Assembly (NCBI RefSeq): GCF_003044065.1
Contig: NZ_PZJJ01000002.1
Span: forward strand, 124,001 to 188,000
Length of the DNA: 64,000 bases
Origin: Alkalicoccus saliphilus
GTDB lineage: Bacteria > Bacillota > Bacilli > Bacillales > Salisediminibacteriaceae
Direction: 5' to 3'
Shown here: positions 41,632 through 50,931 of the stretch, in pieces
How the letters are laid out: every line of letters starts with the position of its first letter
Position numbering within the stretch: position 1 is the stretch's first letter
Program-made: the position numbers and the translations under genes
The notes under the pieces: generated by a model
Databases searched by the model: none
The model's input: the letters and a program-made list of their open reading frames with translations, nothing else
Told to the model about the DNA's origin: nothing

Positions 41632-42930
41632 TTATTCTGCACAGGCAAGACCTTCGGATGTGATCTCCTCAAGCCGCACTTCGCCGATCCCATTTACTCT
41701 CTCCAAATCTTCCACATCGTTGAAAGGACGCATATCTTTAATATCCCCGGCACGTACAGCACCAACCTCGTGAATCTGCTGAAGTTCCTCTATGGAAGCA
41801 CTGTTGATGTCAATGCAGTCCTCCGGGCTGGCTGTTTCGTTATTTCCGCTTTGTTCAGATGACATATTTTCATCGGAACCGGATTCCTCTGCTTCTTCCT
41901 GGTGTTCTATACTACCTGAAGTATCGGAAGTTACTTCAAGTGTTTCTCCATCAGATGAAACGATAATTGTGCCGTGGATATGCGTAGAGTATATATCTAT
42001 CCCGGCGTTTTCAACTCTTTCAATAACTTCAGCATGAGGGTGGCCGTATTGATTATTTTCACCGGCAGATACAATAGCAAAACGCGGATCGACTTCCTGA
42101 AGAAAGCTGGGCGACGTAGAAGTACCAGAGCCATGGTGACCGAGTTTCAGTACGTCAGATTCAAGGGTGTGTCCTCTGGATATCATGTCTTCTTCCGTAT
42201 GGGATTCTGCATCTCCAGTAAATAAAAAAGAAGTATTTCCATAGGTGAATTTAGCAGAAAGGGAGCCTTCATGTACGTCTCCAGTAATCTCATCCGGGTT
42301 TACTATTTCAATTTCAAGCGGGCCTGCTTCATAAGATTCCCCGGCCCGGGGTTCTTCGTAAGAAGCGTCGCTTGCCATTACTGCATCAAGTACCCGCTCA
42401 AACGTAGCGGACTCTGTTTCATCCCCGGACATCCACACTTCTCCCACTTCCAAGTTTTCAAGAATAATATCCATTTGCCCAATATGATCAGCATGGGGGT
42501 GACTTCCTATCAATATATCGATCGAATCGGTCCCGTTCGCCGATAAGTAATCAAATACATCCGTATCGTTCCAGTTTCCTGAGTCAAAAAGAATATTGTA
42601 CTCGTTATCGTCATCCTCAAAAGTCAGCAGAGAAGCATCGGCCTGCCCGGCATCGATATAATGTACCTCAAGTTCTTTTAAATCTTCTGAGGAAACAGAC
42701 TCAACTGAATTTTCCGTGTTGTTTTCAGATGCCGTCTGTTTGTTGGAAGATGAATTCGATTTTTCTTCGTTGTTTTCCTGGCTGGATTCTGAATTTTCTT
42801 CGGCAGCATTAGCGTCAAAGTTCTCGGAAGTGGATTCGGGTTGTTCATTTTCATTATTGATATCGGCCGTACCGCATGCTGTAAGTAGAAAAAGAGTGAC
42901 TGCACTGCCCAGCTGGATAAAAATTTTCAT
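41632..42930 (-). CDS. Exported ComEC-like metallo-beta-lactamase-fold hydrolase fused to a ComEA-like HhH domain
   Basis: A 432-residue lipoprotein. The signal peptide ends in the lipobox LLTACG (Cys19). A very acidic S/N/E-rich linker (about 25-80) leads to the metallo-beta-lactamase domain (about 88-340). Its metal motifs include SHPHADHIGQ, FTGDAE and KLGHHGSGTST. A second acidic linker is followed by a C-terminal helix-hairpin-helix domain (CIDINSASIEELQQIHEVGAVRAGDI) like the DNA-binding part of ComEA. The fusion suggests a cell-surface nuclease or phosphodiesterase acting on DNA. It is cotranscribed with the DUF3006 gene. Confidence 0.88.
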   Translation of the reverse strand: MKIFIQLGSAVTLFLLTACGTADINNENEQPESTSENFDANAAEENSESSQENNEEKSNSSSNKQTASENNTENSVESVSSEDLKELEVHYIDAGQADASLLTFEDDDNEYNILFDSGNWNDTDVFDYLSANGTDSIDILIGSHPHADHIGQMDIILENLEVGEVWMSGDETESATFERVLDAVMASDASYEEPRAGESYEAGPLEIEIVNPDEITGDVHEGSLSAKFTYGNTSFLFTGDAESHTEEDMISRGHTLESDVLKLGHHGSGTSTSPSFLQEVDPRFAIVSAGENNQYGHPHAEVIERVENAGIDIYSTHIHGTIIVSSDGETLEVTSDTSGSIEHQEEAEESGSDENMSSEQSGNNETASPEDCIDINSASIEELQQIHEVGAVRAGDIKDMRPFNDVEDLERVNGIGEVRLEEITSEGLACAE

Positions 42931-43403
42931 TGAACCGTCCTCCTATTTAATTCTGAATAATAATTTTGTTTGTAAATAATAAAGCAGTTTATATGCTCGG
43001 AAGAAGCTCTATCAGCAGTTACCCAACAAACTTTTTACGCTGTGTAAGGAGGATGGCATCTGCTGCAGCCGACCCATACACCCATATTTATTTTCGGGAC
43101 AGCCTTTTTATGTAATGATCGTAAAGTTTATTATTGTTTGCTGTGGAAAATAAAACTCACTTTGCCCCGTGCTAAAAAAAATGCCATTGACCTCTTCTTT
43201 AAGTACAGAGGAGAGCGGTTCATTCATATTGGTAAGTTTATCACATGCTGAATCCGCTTGGAATAAAAAGGGAGGTTTGCAGAAATTTAAACAGCTGCAG
43301 CTGTCGATTGTTCTGGTTTTTCTCTCTATTTCAGTAAGTACGTGGATTCTGGTGGCGAAAATTTTCCATATGGACATTTTTGTTTTACAGCCCTTTGAAT
43401 AAA
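42931..43403. other. Intergenic region between clpE and the lipoprotein gene
   Basis: About 470 nt. A plus-strand frame (43169-43402, GTG start) would give a 77-residue protein with one hydrophobic segment, but it has no ribosome site, so I do not call it. Nothing else is recognisable. Confidence 0.4.
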
Positions 43404-43444
43404 AATGAAAAAGCTGCCTGAAGCAAGGAATGCTTCGGGCAGCT
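43404..43444 (-). terminator. Intrinsic terminator of clpE
   Basis: AGCTGCCTGAAGCA (43412-43425) pairs with TGCTTCGGGCAGCT (43431-43444). On the minus strand the stem is followed by a T-rich tract. Confidence 0.88.
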
Positions 43445-43468
43445 GAATCAGTTTCTGAGCAGAACAAA

Positions 43469-45583
43469 TTAATGGTTTAGTGAGATTGTTTCATTTTTAA
43501 TAACAACTTCAACAGTATCAATCTCCTCCTCATCAAGGATCAGCTCAGTGATCCGATCTTCCAGTTGATCCTGAATGGTACGACGCAGCGGCCTTGCTCC
43601 AAATTCTTTATGATAACCAAGCTCTGCCAGTTTTGCTTTCGCCTCATCGGAAACTGTTATTTTAATATGCTGTTCCTGAAGTGTTTCCTCAAGTTCTTTC
43701 AGCATAAGCTCTACTATTTCCACAAGGTGCTCCTGTTCGAGACGGTTAAATTCGATAATTGCGTCGAAACGATTCAGAAATTCCGGCTTGAAGTGGGCGG
43801 ACAGATTTTCAAGAATGCTTTCTTCCTTAACGGAATCACTGACTCCAAAGCCGATGGAAGCTTGACCGGAATTACCGGTGCCGGCGTTACTGGTCATAAT
43901 AATGACCGTATCCTTGAAGCTCACTGTACGGCCCTGACTATCCGTTAAACGTCCGTCTTCCATAATTTGAAGAAACATATGCTGCACGTCAGGGTGTGCT
44001 TTTTCAATTTCATCCAGCAGGATAATGGAGTACGGATTACGTCGAACTTTTTCAGTCAGCTGCCCCGCTTCTTCGTGGCCGACGTATCCGGGAGGTGAAC
44101 CAATAAGTTTAGATACGGCGTGTTTTTCCATATATTCACTCATATCAAGCCTGTGCATCGCTTCCTTGGAGCCAAACATTTCTGCTGCAAGAGTTTTAGA
44201 CAGCTCTGTTTTGCCGACTCCTGTCGGGCCGACAAACAGGAAGGATCCAATTGGACGGTGTCTTGCTTTCAGTCCGGCACGTGATCTGCGGACTGCTTTG
44301 GCAACTTTCTGAACAGCTTCTTCCTGACCGATAACTTTTCCTGAAAGATTTTCGGCAAGGTGTTTCATTTTGGACACTTCGTTTTCCTGAAGTTTTCCTA
44401 CAGGAATTCCGGTTTTCTTTTCAATAATGGACTGGATATTAATATCTTCAACCAAAGCATCATTATTTTTTGGAGCCGCAGTTAATTTTTTTTCAAGAAG
44501 CTCTTCTTCGTCCCGCAGTTTTGCTGCCGCTTCATAGTTTTCCTCTTGAAGTGCGGTTTCTTTTTCTTTACTGATAGAGGCCAGACGTTCCTCAATGGCG
44601 CTGGTTCCACCGCCTTCAGTATTCAGGTTCATTTTTGCACCCGCTTCATCCATTAGATCGATAGCTTTATCTGGAAGGAAGCGGTCCTGGATATAGCGGT
44701 GGGAAAGAGTAACGCAGGCTCTTACCGCTTCATCGGTAAATTTTACTTCGTGATAATCTTCATACTTGCTTTGAATGCCTTTCAGAATTTCAACAGCTTC
44801 CTCGATTGTCGGTTCATTCACCATAACCGGCTGGAACCGGCGTTCGAGAGCTCCATCTTTTTCAATATTACGGTATTCTTTAAGTGTGGTAGCTCCAATT
44901 ACCTGGAGCTCTCCCCGTGCGAGGGCAGGCTTTAGAATGTTACCGGCATCCATTGAACCTTCAGCTTTTCCTGCTCCGGCGATCTGGTGAATTTCATCAA
45001 TAAACAATAGTACATTTTTACGCTGCTGGAGTTCAGAAATAATTTGTTTCATTCTTTCTTCAAACTGACCGCGGATCCCCGTGTCTGCAACAAGAGAAGC
45101 AACATCGAGCAGGTACACTTCCTTGTTGAGAAGCTTGGAGGGCACGTTTCCTTCACTGATTTTTAGTGCGAGCCCTTCTGCAATAGCTGTTTTGCCTACA
45201 CCAGGTTCCCCGATTAAAACGGGATTGTTTTTATTGCGACGGTTCAAAATTTCTATAACCCGCTCTACTTCGTTGTCCCGTCCGATGACCGGGTCAATTA
45301 ATCCGGCTTTTGCTGCATTGGAAAGATTGGTTCCTAAATCATCCAGCAGTCCGCCGTTTCCAGACTTATCATGAGAAGGAGATTCTGCAGAGACCTGTCC
45401 TTCGGGAGAGGCATTTCCAAACTGTTTGAATAAATCGTTTTGAAAACTGCCGCTTGGAGTCCGGTAAGTGCTCTGAATCTCCTGGAAGCAGGTTTGACAA
45501 AGTTTCATATCGTGCCTGGACTGATTGTTCTGAACACGTACGTTAACGGTTGCTTCCCGTATTTGACAATGCTGGCATTTCAT
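43469..45583 (-). CDS. clpE: ClpE, Clp ATPase with N-terminal zinc finger
   Basis: A 704-residue HSP100 unfoldase that feeds ClpP. The zinc finger uses C3, C6, C29 and C32. The first AAA+ module has [12 protein letters not shown] and the second [12 protein letters not shown]; both Walker B motifs are present. A UVR motif ([22 protein letters not shown]) sits between the modules, as in ClpE and ClpC. The zinc finger and the absence of a ClpC-type N-domain define ClpE. Its promoter is covered by CtsR boxes, so it should be strongly heat-induced. Confidence 0.97.
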   Translation of the reverse strand: MKCQHCQIREATVNVRVQNNQSRHDMKLCQTCFQEIQSTYRTPSGSFQNDLFKQFGNASPEGQVSAESPSHDKSGNGGLLDDLGTNLSNAAKAGLIDPVIGRDNEVERVIEILNRRNKNNPVLIGEPGVGKTAIAEGLALKISEGNVPSKLLNKEVYLLDVASLVADTGIRGQFEERMKQIISELQQRKNVLLFIDEIHQIAGAGKAEGSMDAGNILKPALARGELQVIGATTLKEYRNIEKDGALERRFQPVMVNEPTIEEAVEILKGIQSKYEDYHEVKFTDEAVRACVTLSHRYIQDRFLPDKAIDLMDEAGAKMNLNTEGGGTSAIEERLASISKEKETALQEENYEAAAKLRDEEELLEKKLTAAPKNNDALVEDINIQSIIEKKTGIPVGKLQENEVSKMKHLAENLSGKVIGQEEAVQKVAKAVRRSRAGLKARHRPIGSFLFVGPTGVGKTELSKTLAAEMFGSKEAMHRLDMSEYMEKHAVSKLIGSPPGYVGHEEAGQLTEKVRRNPYSIILLDEIEKAHPDVQHMFLQIMEDGRLTDSQGRTVSFKDTVIIMTSNAGTGNSGQASIGFGVSDSVKEESILENLSAHFKPEFLNRFDAIIEFNRLEQEHLVEIVELMLKELEETLQEQHIKITVSDEAKAKLAELGYHKEFGARPLRRTIQDQLEDRITELILDEEEIDTVEVVIKNETISLNH

Positions 45584-45627
45584 TAGAAATAACCTCCTTG
45601 AATAAATTTTATAGAAAACATGATGAA

Positions 45628-45681
45628 TTTGACTTTGACTATCTTTGACTATATTATAATTTGACTAAGTTTGACTTTCAA
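45628..45681 (-). promoter_or_regulatory. CtsR-controlled clpE promoter
   Basis: Minus-strand TTGAAA (45676-45681) and TATAAT (45653-45658) are exactly 17 nt apart. Two perfect CtsR boxes (AGTCAAA-N3-AGTCAAA) lie at 45660-45676, inside the spacer, and at 45634-45650, just after the -10. A third overlapping heptad is at 45628-45634. This is a textbook heat-shock repressor arrangement. Confidence 0.93.
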
Positions 45682-45967
45682 GTGTTTTGCATTAAATTAT
45701 TGATAGTCAGTAAAGGTGAGCAGGGAGGTACCGTCTCACCGATTTCAGCGGCGGAAACACACAGGAATAAATACTCTCCACCTATATAATCTATGAGGAG
45801 AGTTCACGATGACACAACTTAATTCTTCACCCTTCAGTGATTTTAGTAATAATTTTGCTGCAACCCGTGATATATGTTTGATGAGAATAAAGAGGGTTCT
45901 ATAACTTATATATCTTGATATACTTTTATAATATTCGGGGAGGCTTATTACATTTATGAAAAACTTA

Positions 45968-46101
45968 TAAAAACGAAGCGGAAACCGGCCCGTGGAAGAA
46001 GGAGATTGGAGGATAGGGCGCAGCCTGCCCGAAAACCTCCTCCACGGCAGGCCGGTTGAAAGCGAAGTGTTTCTCCAGCCGTCAGCGAACTTTAACACAG
46101 C
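45968..46101 (-). repeat. Intergenic repeat, family A (inverted copy with insert)
   Basis: The right end (GAAGTGTTTCTCCAGCCGTC then AGCGAACTTTAACACAG) is the exact or near-exact reverse complement of 60287-60322. The left end matches TTTCCGCTTCGTTTTTA at 60335-60351. Between them this copy has an extra palindromic stretch of about 70 nt (CCGGCCCGTGG ... CCACGGCAGGCCGG) not seen at 60 kb. Confidence 0.8.
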
Positions 46102-46130
46102 TTTAAATTAAGGCTGCCTTGGAAATAAAA

Positions 46131-46450
46131 AATGAACGTTCGCTTTCGTTTCCGGGGAGAGGCGTTCCGAGCGGACCGGCCTTCGCTGATTTCATCCCAA
46201 GGGGATGGCTCCGCCCAGCTGAAAGAAGGGGACACCGACCGGCTTCCATTCCTTTCAAAAACGCCGGCTGGCTTAGCTTCTGCACGCTCTGGAGTTCCTG
46301 TATGTCCACTACAGCTTACGGTAAAAAAGAAAGTGCCTGCACGAGCTCTGTTTTACCTGTTTGGATAGGAGGTACTCTTACTGGAAAAAGATCTTTTCAT
46401 TCCTCCTGGTGCCATGATTTTGCACGAATGTATCTGTTGAAAGTATGGGT
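46131..46450 (+). repeat. Intergenic repeat, family B (largest copy)
   Basis: Matches the reverse complement of 60440-60690 along most of its length. Shared blocks are TTCCGAGCGGACCGGC, CTCTGGAGT, ATGTCCACTAC and, at the far end, ATGATTTTGCA followed by GAATGT. It lies 30 nt from an inverted A copy. Confidence 0.75.
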
Positions 46451-46930
46451 TCTTACGCTAATGCAAGGAAAGTAATAACGCTTTCCAGTTCATTTATCTC
46501 AGCGGGTCCACCCGTTGAAATTTCGATAGAAAAGCTTTGAATGGATAAAGACTAATGGTTTAAGAATACATATGTTTACATCAAGTTTAAGTAACAGCCG
46601 AAGTCTGCATTATTTTTTCTTTGTATCTGCTGTTTTTCCGGCGTACGGGATAATCAACGCCTTTTAAAAACACTTTATAAAAGCTAAGATTTAAATCGTG
46701 TCAACACTAACACACAGTGTTTGTGAATTTCTGCATTCGGGAAATGATTAAAAACTGTGACAACAGCCTGCTGCTTTAAGTAAATACAGAGCGGGACATA
46801 TTTGCCAACCATACAGTAAATAAGCAGTCAGATGGTTCCCGGGGAATTATATAGACTACAGGCGTATTATTTATGCGAGGACTCAACTCAATACGAATAT
46901 AGTTTTTCTATATATCAAGGAGGGCTTCCT

Positions 46931-47641
46931 ATGTTATGCAACAATTCTAATAACCAATCTGATATCGATAAGAAAATGGCTGCCGAAAAAGCAGTTGAGC
47001 TTATAAAAGATGGTATGAAAGTAGGTCTGGGATCCGGTTCCACCGTGTTCTGGGCGGTGAAAAAGCTCGGAGAGGAAGTTCAGAAAGGACTCGAGGTTCA
47101 AGCTGTGCCGTCATCAGTTGAGACGCAAAAGTGGGCAGAAAAAGAGGGAATTCCACTTTTTACGTTAAAACAGGGAGAGATGCTTGATGTAACTCTGGAC
47201 GGAGCAGATGAAATCGACAAATCGTTTAACATAATAAAGGGAGGTGGGGGAGCACATTTACGGGAAAAAATTATAGCTGCTTCTTCTAATACATTAATTA
47301 TTATTGCGGAGAAAAGAAAACAGGTTCAGGTTCTTGGAAAGTTTCCAGTTCCTGTGGAAATTGTTCCATTTGAGGCAGCCAGTACTTTACATCGAATTGC
47401 CTCCTCAGGCTGCAGACCTGAGCTTAGAAAAAATAACGAAGACCTTTTTGTGACGGATAACGGGAATTATATAGCGGACTGTTTTTACGACAGTATATAT
47501 TATCCTGACCTGCTCCATGAAAAATTGAAAAGTCTGGTAGGGGTAGTCGAAACAGGATTGTTTGTTGGAATGGCTGATAAGATTATTTTGGCAGACGGAG
47601 GGGGTGTCCACACATATACACCGGAAAAGCCTGCAGGTTAG
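46931..47641 (+). CDS. rpiA: Ribose-5-phosphate isomerase A
   Basis: A 236-residue RpiA that interconverts ribose 5-phosphate and ribulose 5-phosphate. Phosphate-binding GLGSGSTV (about 29-36), catalytic LDGADEID (about 87-94) and KGGGGAHLREK (about 100-110) are intact. I chose ATG 46931, 7 nt after AAGGAGGG. The frame is open upstream to 46832, but that part has no ribosome site and does not resemble the family. It is a single gene with no close neighbours. Confidence 0.95.
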   Translation: MLCNNSNNQSDIDKKMAAEKAVELIKDGMKVGLGSGSTVFWAVKKLGEEVQKGLEVQAVPSSVETQKWAEKEGIPLFTLKQGEMLDVTLDGADEIDKSFNIIKGGGGAHLREKIIAASSNTLIIIAEKRKQVQVLGKFPVPVEIVPFEAASTLHRIASSGCRPELRKNNEDLFVTDNGNYIADCFYDSIYYPDLLHEKLKSLVGVVETGLFVGMADKIILADGGGVHTYTPEKPAG

Positions 47642-47973
47642 TTAAGAACAGGGCATAAATACTAATGAAATACAGCTTTGTGCTTATATTCAAATGTAAA
47701 TCTTAAAAAAAGCTGAAATATGAGGAAGGAAGCTAATCATGCTTCTGAAAAAACGTAATAAACGATGTCTAAACCCTCTGCGTTAATAGGCAAAGGGTTT
47801 AGACTGCTGCAGTATTTGCTAAGATTATAAGCGAAGGTGGACGATTTCGTGAAATTTCCGTGGGGAACAACTGCGTAGTTGTATTAAAGAAGCTTTCTGC
47901 TTTGTGCCGGGGACAAAAAGCAAACAGCGCAGCAGTTTTAAAAAATGCTGCACATTGAATTTCAAATATGTCA
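47642..47973. other. Intergenic region with mini-ORF and hairpin
   Basis: A 15-codon frame (ATG 47739 to TAA 47786) with a GAGGAAGGA site overlaps an 11-bp perfect inverted repeat (47767-47777 with 47794-47804). No T run follows. Beyond it a protein-like open stretch without start codon extends to a TGA at about 47958. Nothing can be named. Confidence 0.4.
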
Positions 47974-48081
47974 TCATACAGCATTAACTACGGAAAGAAC
48001 AGAAAGAATCGTATAAGCAATAACGAGGCCTCCGGAAGCTGCCAGCAGGATAATTATAATGGTTTTCTTTAAAACTTCCAT
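47974..48081 (-). CDS. Small single-span membrane protein, 35 residues
   Basis: ATG at 48081 follows AAAGGTG. The peptide is MEVLKKTIIII, then a continuous hydrophobic helix ending VLSVVNAV, and stops at TGA 47974-47976. It is a plausible small membrane protein, divergent from the nitroreductase gene. No family is recognised, and a chance frame cannot be excluded. Confidence 0.5.
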   Translation of the reverse strand: MEVLKKTIIIILLAASGGLVIAYTILSVLSVVNAV

Positions 48082-48148
48082 ACTTTTCACACCTTTAATA
48101 TTGTTAATTTCATTATGACAACAATAAGTGTAAAAAGAAAGATAACTC

Positions 48149-48172
48149 GTAGCATTTTCACACAAATGCTAC
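48149..48172. promoter_or_regulatory. Inverted repeat in a divergent promoter region
   Basis: GTAGCATTT (48149-48157) is followed after 6 nt by AAATGCTAC (48164-48172), a perfect 9-bp inverted repeat. It lies 44 nt before the nitroreductase start and on the upstream side of the small membrane gene, the right place for a shared operator. Confidence 0.4.
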
Positions 48173-48215
48173 AATTGAGGTTGTAATAACGAAGAAAAGA
48201 AGGAGTGTCTTTAAC

Positions 48216-48962
48216 ATGAACGAGACAATTGAATTGCTGCTTAATCATCGATCAATCCGTAAATTTAAAGATCAGCCGCTGAACGACGAACAAATTTCCC
48301 AGCTGGTTGAAGCTGCACAGATGGCTTCGACTTCAAGCTTTGTCCAGGCGTATACTATTATTGGAGTGAAAGACCCGGAAAAGAAGAAGAAGCTTGCTGA
48401 AATAGCAGGAAATCAGCAGTACGTTGCTGAGAATGGTCACTTTTTTGTTTTCTGTGCAGATTTTCACCGTCACCAGGCTGCCGGAGAGCTGGAAGGTATA
48501 GATGTTTCAGAAGCAATTGAATCTACAGAGAAACTGGTGGTAGGAATTACTGATGCTTCTCTTGCCGCTCAAAATTGTGCAGTAGCAGCCGAATCGATGG
48601 GACTTGGCATATGTTACATAGGAGGTCTGCGTAATGATATTCAGGCAACTGCAGATCTTCTTAATCTTCCGGAACATGTTTTTCCGGTTTTCGGGATGTG
48701 TGTAGGATATCCAGACGCGGAGCCATCTATTAAACCACGTCTGCCGAAAGCGGGGGTTTACTTTGAAGACAGCTATCCTTCTGAAGAAAAACATTTCGTA
48801 GAATTGGAAAACTACAATGACACAACAGCAGCCTATTATGAATCACGGACTGAAGGAAAAAGAAAAGACCGGTGGACTGCTCAGGTGAGCGGTATGCTTT
48901 CGTCTATTAAAAGAGCACACATGAAAGATTTCCTTCATAGGAAAGGGTTCGGAAGAAAGTAA
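48216..48962 (+). CDS. NADPH-dependent nitro/flavin reductase (NfrA/NfsA type)
   Basis: A 248-residue FMN-binding oxidoreductase of the nitroreductase family. It begins ETIELLLNHRSIRKFKDQPL, where HRSIR contacts FMN phosphate. It continues with AAQMASTSSFVQAY and AAQNCAVAAESMGLGICYIGGLRND, typical of the NfsA/NfrA1 group. The basic C-terminus (RKDRWTAQVSG) binds NADPH in that group. AAGGAGTG precedes the ATG. It reduces nitro compounds, quinones or flavins. Confidence 0.93.
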   Translation: MNETIELLLNHRSIRKFKDQPLNDEQISQLVEAAQMASTSSFVQAYTIIGVKDPEKKKKLAEIAGNQQYVAENGHFFVFCADFHRHQAAGELEGIDVSEAIESTEKLVVGITDASLAAQNCAVAAESMGLGICYIGGLRNDIQATADLLNLPEHVFPVFGMCVGYPDAEPSIKPRLPKAGVYFEDSYPSEEKHFVELENYNDTTAAYYESRTEGKRKDRWTAQVSGMLSSIKRAHMKDFLHRKGFGRK

Positions 48963-49015
48963 TTTTGTTATAAAAAATATTAAGCAGCCTCTTGAACAGA
49001 ACAGTGGCACGCTGT

Positions 49016-49049
49016 CAAAAAACCACTATGACAATTAAGTCATAGTGGT
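49016..49049 (-). terminator. Intrinsic terminator of the yjcG-yjcF operon
   Basis: An 11-bp stem (ACCACTATGAC / GTCATAGTGGT) with a 6-nt loop. Read on the minus strand it is followed by a T6 run. Confidence 0.85.
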
Positions 49050-49084
49050 CCCGGATACGAAGTGACTGCTCTACTGCGGTACAT

Positions 49085-49513
49085 TTAAAGATCTTTTTCC
49101 ATTGTTACGTGTTCAATCCCGGCATCTAAAAAGGGAGCTTCTGAAGTAACCCGGTACCCGGCTTCTGTATAAAAAGCCTGGGCATGTACCTGAGCATTCA
49201 ACAAAACTGCTTTGGCACCGAGCCGGGAGGCTTCCGCTTCAAGTTCTGACATTAAAAGTCTGCCGAGTCCAGTGCCGCGGTGGTCCTTTTTGATGCATAC
49301 TCTTTCAGCTTTTCCTTTGTCACCCGCAAACCTGAGCCTTGCAGCTCCTGCAGGCATCGTATCCTTATAAAGAATAAAATGGACCGATTCTTTTTCTTTA
49401 TCATCTATTTCCAGCGATTCAGGAACTCCCTGTTCTTCTATAAAAACTATTCTGCGCACACTGTAGACGTCAGCCAGCTGATTTTCAGTTACTGCACGCC
49501 GTATATCAATCAT
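49085..49513 (-). CDS. yjcF: YjcF-like GNAT acetyltransferase
   Basis: A 142-residue GNAT protein: [29 protein letters not shown] at the N-terminus, and [24 protein letters not shown] as the acetyl-CoA loop (about 69-92). B. subtilis yjcF sits next to yjcG in the same order, and here the two overlap by 4 nt. The substrate is unknown. Confidence 0.9.
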   Translation of the reverse strand: MIDIRRAVTENQLADVYSVRRIVFIEEQGVPESLEIDDKEKESVHFILYKDTMPAGAARLRFAGDKGKAERVCIKKDHRGTGLGRLLMSELEAEASRLGAKAVLLNAQVHAQAFYTEAGYRVTSEAPFLDAGIEHVTMEKDL

Positions 49514-50028
49514 TCGTTGTCTTCTCCCAAAAGGAAAGTTTCATGAACAGTCCAGGCTCCGTTTTCAAGTTGATAAAGAAGGGAAAAACGGTCAATAAGT
49601 TCTTCATGATGGATTGTTTCCAGCTTCAGTCGTCCGAAGACATCCGACAGCTCGTCATAATCCATTTCCTGTCCTATCGTAATATGAGGTATGAAGGGAT
49701 GCTCACGCTTTCTCTCCAGAGGTCCTTTATCCAAACTTTCCTGAAGTTCAATAAGCTCTTTATTTTCCGCTGCTTTCATGTAAAGAGTATTTGTGACTGG
49801 ATAAAAGCTGCTGTATTTAATAATTTCCAATTTAAACGGCCGGCATTCTTTAGCCGTTTTTCTAATTTCCCTCACGAGACCTTCCAGTTCACTTTCTTCC
49901 ACTGGAAAGGGATCTTTAAGGGTGAGGTGGGGCGGAATCATGGAATATTTTGTATCATAACGCTTTCGGTAGGAATTAGCCAGATCCTGGAGCTTTCGGG
50001 AAGGAAAAACTGCTATACCGTATTTCAT
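49510..50028 (-). CDS. yjcG: YjcG-like 2H phosphoesterase (2'-5' RNA ligase family)
   Basis: A 172-residue 2H-superfamily protein. The two HxTx motifs are H34-L-T36-L ([10 protein letters not shown]) and H115-I-T117-I (IPHITIGQ). These histidines and threonines act on 2',3'-cyclic or 2'-5' phosphodiester bonds. Length and motif spacing match B. subtilis YjcG. It is coupled to yjcF by an ATGA overlap. Confidence 0.93.
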   Translation of the reverse strand: MKYGIAVFPSRKLQDLANSYRKRYDTKYSMIPPHLTLKDPFPVEESELEGLVREIRKTAKECRPFKLEIIKYSSFYPVTNTLYMKAAENKELIELQESLDKGPLERKREHPFIPHITIGQEMDYDELSDVFGRLKLETIHHEELIDRFSLLYQLENGAWTVHETFLLGEDNE

Positions 50029-50193
50029 CTAAAATCAACCTCCTAAAAAAACTATATGAATTGTTTTTATCATAATATATTTCGACAACGATTACAAAAG
50101 AACCTTCCACGAAGCTGTTTAAATTGTCGATTCATCCAAAGTCAGCCACCGTTATCCAAATATGTTACTATTGACATACAAGGAGTGATTATC

Positions 50194-50754
50194 ATGGCCA
50201 AAAAAGAACCTGTCAGATCACACGTAGTAGAAAAAGCAGCAAGAGACCTCCTGAATGAAAGAGGAGTGAAGATTCAGGATATAGCCGATATCGTTTATGA
50301 AATGCAGTCCGGATTCAGTAATGGGCTGTCAATGGACGACTGTGTAGAAAGTGTAGATGCTGTTCTGGAAAAACGGGAAATCCAGCACGCTGTACTCGTA
50401 GGTATTGAGCTGGATAAACTGGCGGAAAAAAATCAGCTTTCGGAACCACTGCAGTCCATCGTTGAGTCTGATGAAGGGTTGTTCGGAGTCGACGAAACTA
50501 TTGCCATCGGGTCTGTTTTCGGATATGGAAGTATAGCTGTGACCACCTTTGGGTATTTGGATAAAGAAAAAACAGGTATAATTAAAGAGCTTGATTCCAA
50601 ATCCGGCGGGCACGTGCATACGTTCCTTGATGATTTAATCTGCAGTATCGCAGCTAACGCCTCCAGCAGGCTTGCACATCGGCTTCGGGACCGGGAAGAT
50701 CATCTGGATCAAAAAGAAATTGAACATCGCGACCATGAAGAACGAATGGCTTAA
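50194..50754 (+). CDS. YutG/PgpA-family phosphatidylglycerophosphatase A-like protein
   Basis: A 186-residue member of the PgpA (YutG) family. Characteristic parts are VVEKAARDLLNERGVKIQDIADIVYEMQ, EIQHAVLVGIELDKLAE, and the central DEGLFGVDETIAIGSVFGYGSIAVTTFGYLDK. The start is ATG 50194 behind AAGGAGTG; the longer open frame from 50056 has no ribosome site. In E. coli PgpA dephosphorylates phosphatidylglycerol phosphate, whereas the Bacillus YutG type is soluble-looking and its role is less sure. Confidence 0.88.
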   Translation: MAKKEPVRSHVVEKAARDLLNERGVKIQDIADIVYEMQSGFSNGLSMDDCVESVDAVLEKREIQHAVLVGIELDKLAEKNQLSEPLQSIVESDEGLFGVDETIAIGSVFGYGSIAVTTFGYLDKEKTGIIKELDSKSGGHVHTFLDDLICSIAANASSRLAHRLRDREDHLDQKEIEHRDHEERMA

Positions 50755-50778
50755 CTGAAAGGTCATCAATAGGAGAAT

Positions 50779-50817
50779 ATTAATAATGCCGGCGTATTAA
50801 GCGCCGGCATTATTAAT
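50779..50817 (+). terminator. Palindromic hairpin, probable terminator
   Basis: A stem of about 16 bp (ATTAATAATGCCGGCG with its complement) and a short loop follow the YutG-like gene. It lacks a clear T run. Confidence 0.5.
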
Positions 50818-50931
50818 AATTTCTGATGCTAAAAGTACTTGATATCTTTACAGACTAAGCCGTTAAACGTTTATATAGTAGGAAGTAAAGTATAAAATAA
50901 ATCTCTGTAAACTTGATAAAATATGGAGGGG

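Larger units (their letters stand above)
45682..46930. other. Long intergenic region with repeat copies A and B
   Basis: About 1.25 kb without a convincing gene. A 31-codon frame (45809-45904, MTQLNSSPFSDF) has a GAGGAG site and could be a remnant. Repeats A (45968-46101) and B (46131-46450) fill the middle. From 46480 to 46930 the DNA is AT-rich and holds the upstream region of rpiA. Confidence 0.5.

Noticed and set aside
43169-43402. 77-codon plus-strand frame with one hydrophobic segment
   Set aside because: GTG start without ribosome site, in the intergenic region next to the clpE terminator, and no recognisable similarity.
46119-46475. Plus-strand 118-codon open frame
   Set aside because: It lies wholly inside the GC-rich B repeat. 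The related copies do not keep it as a conserved protein.
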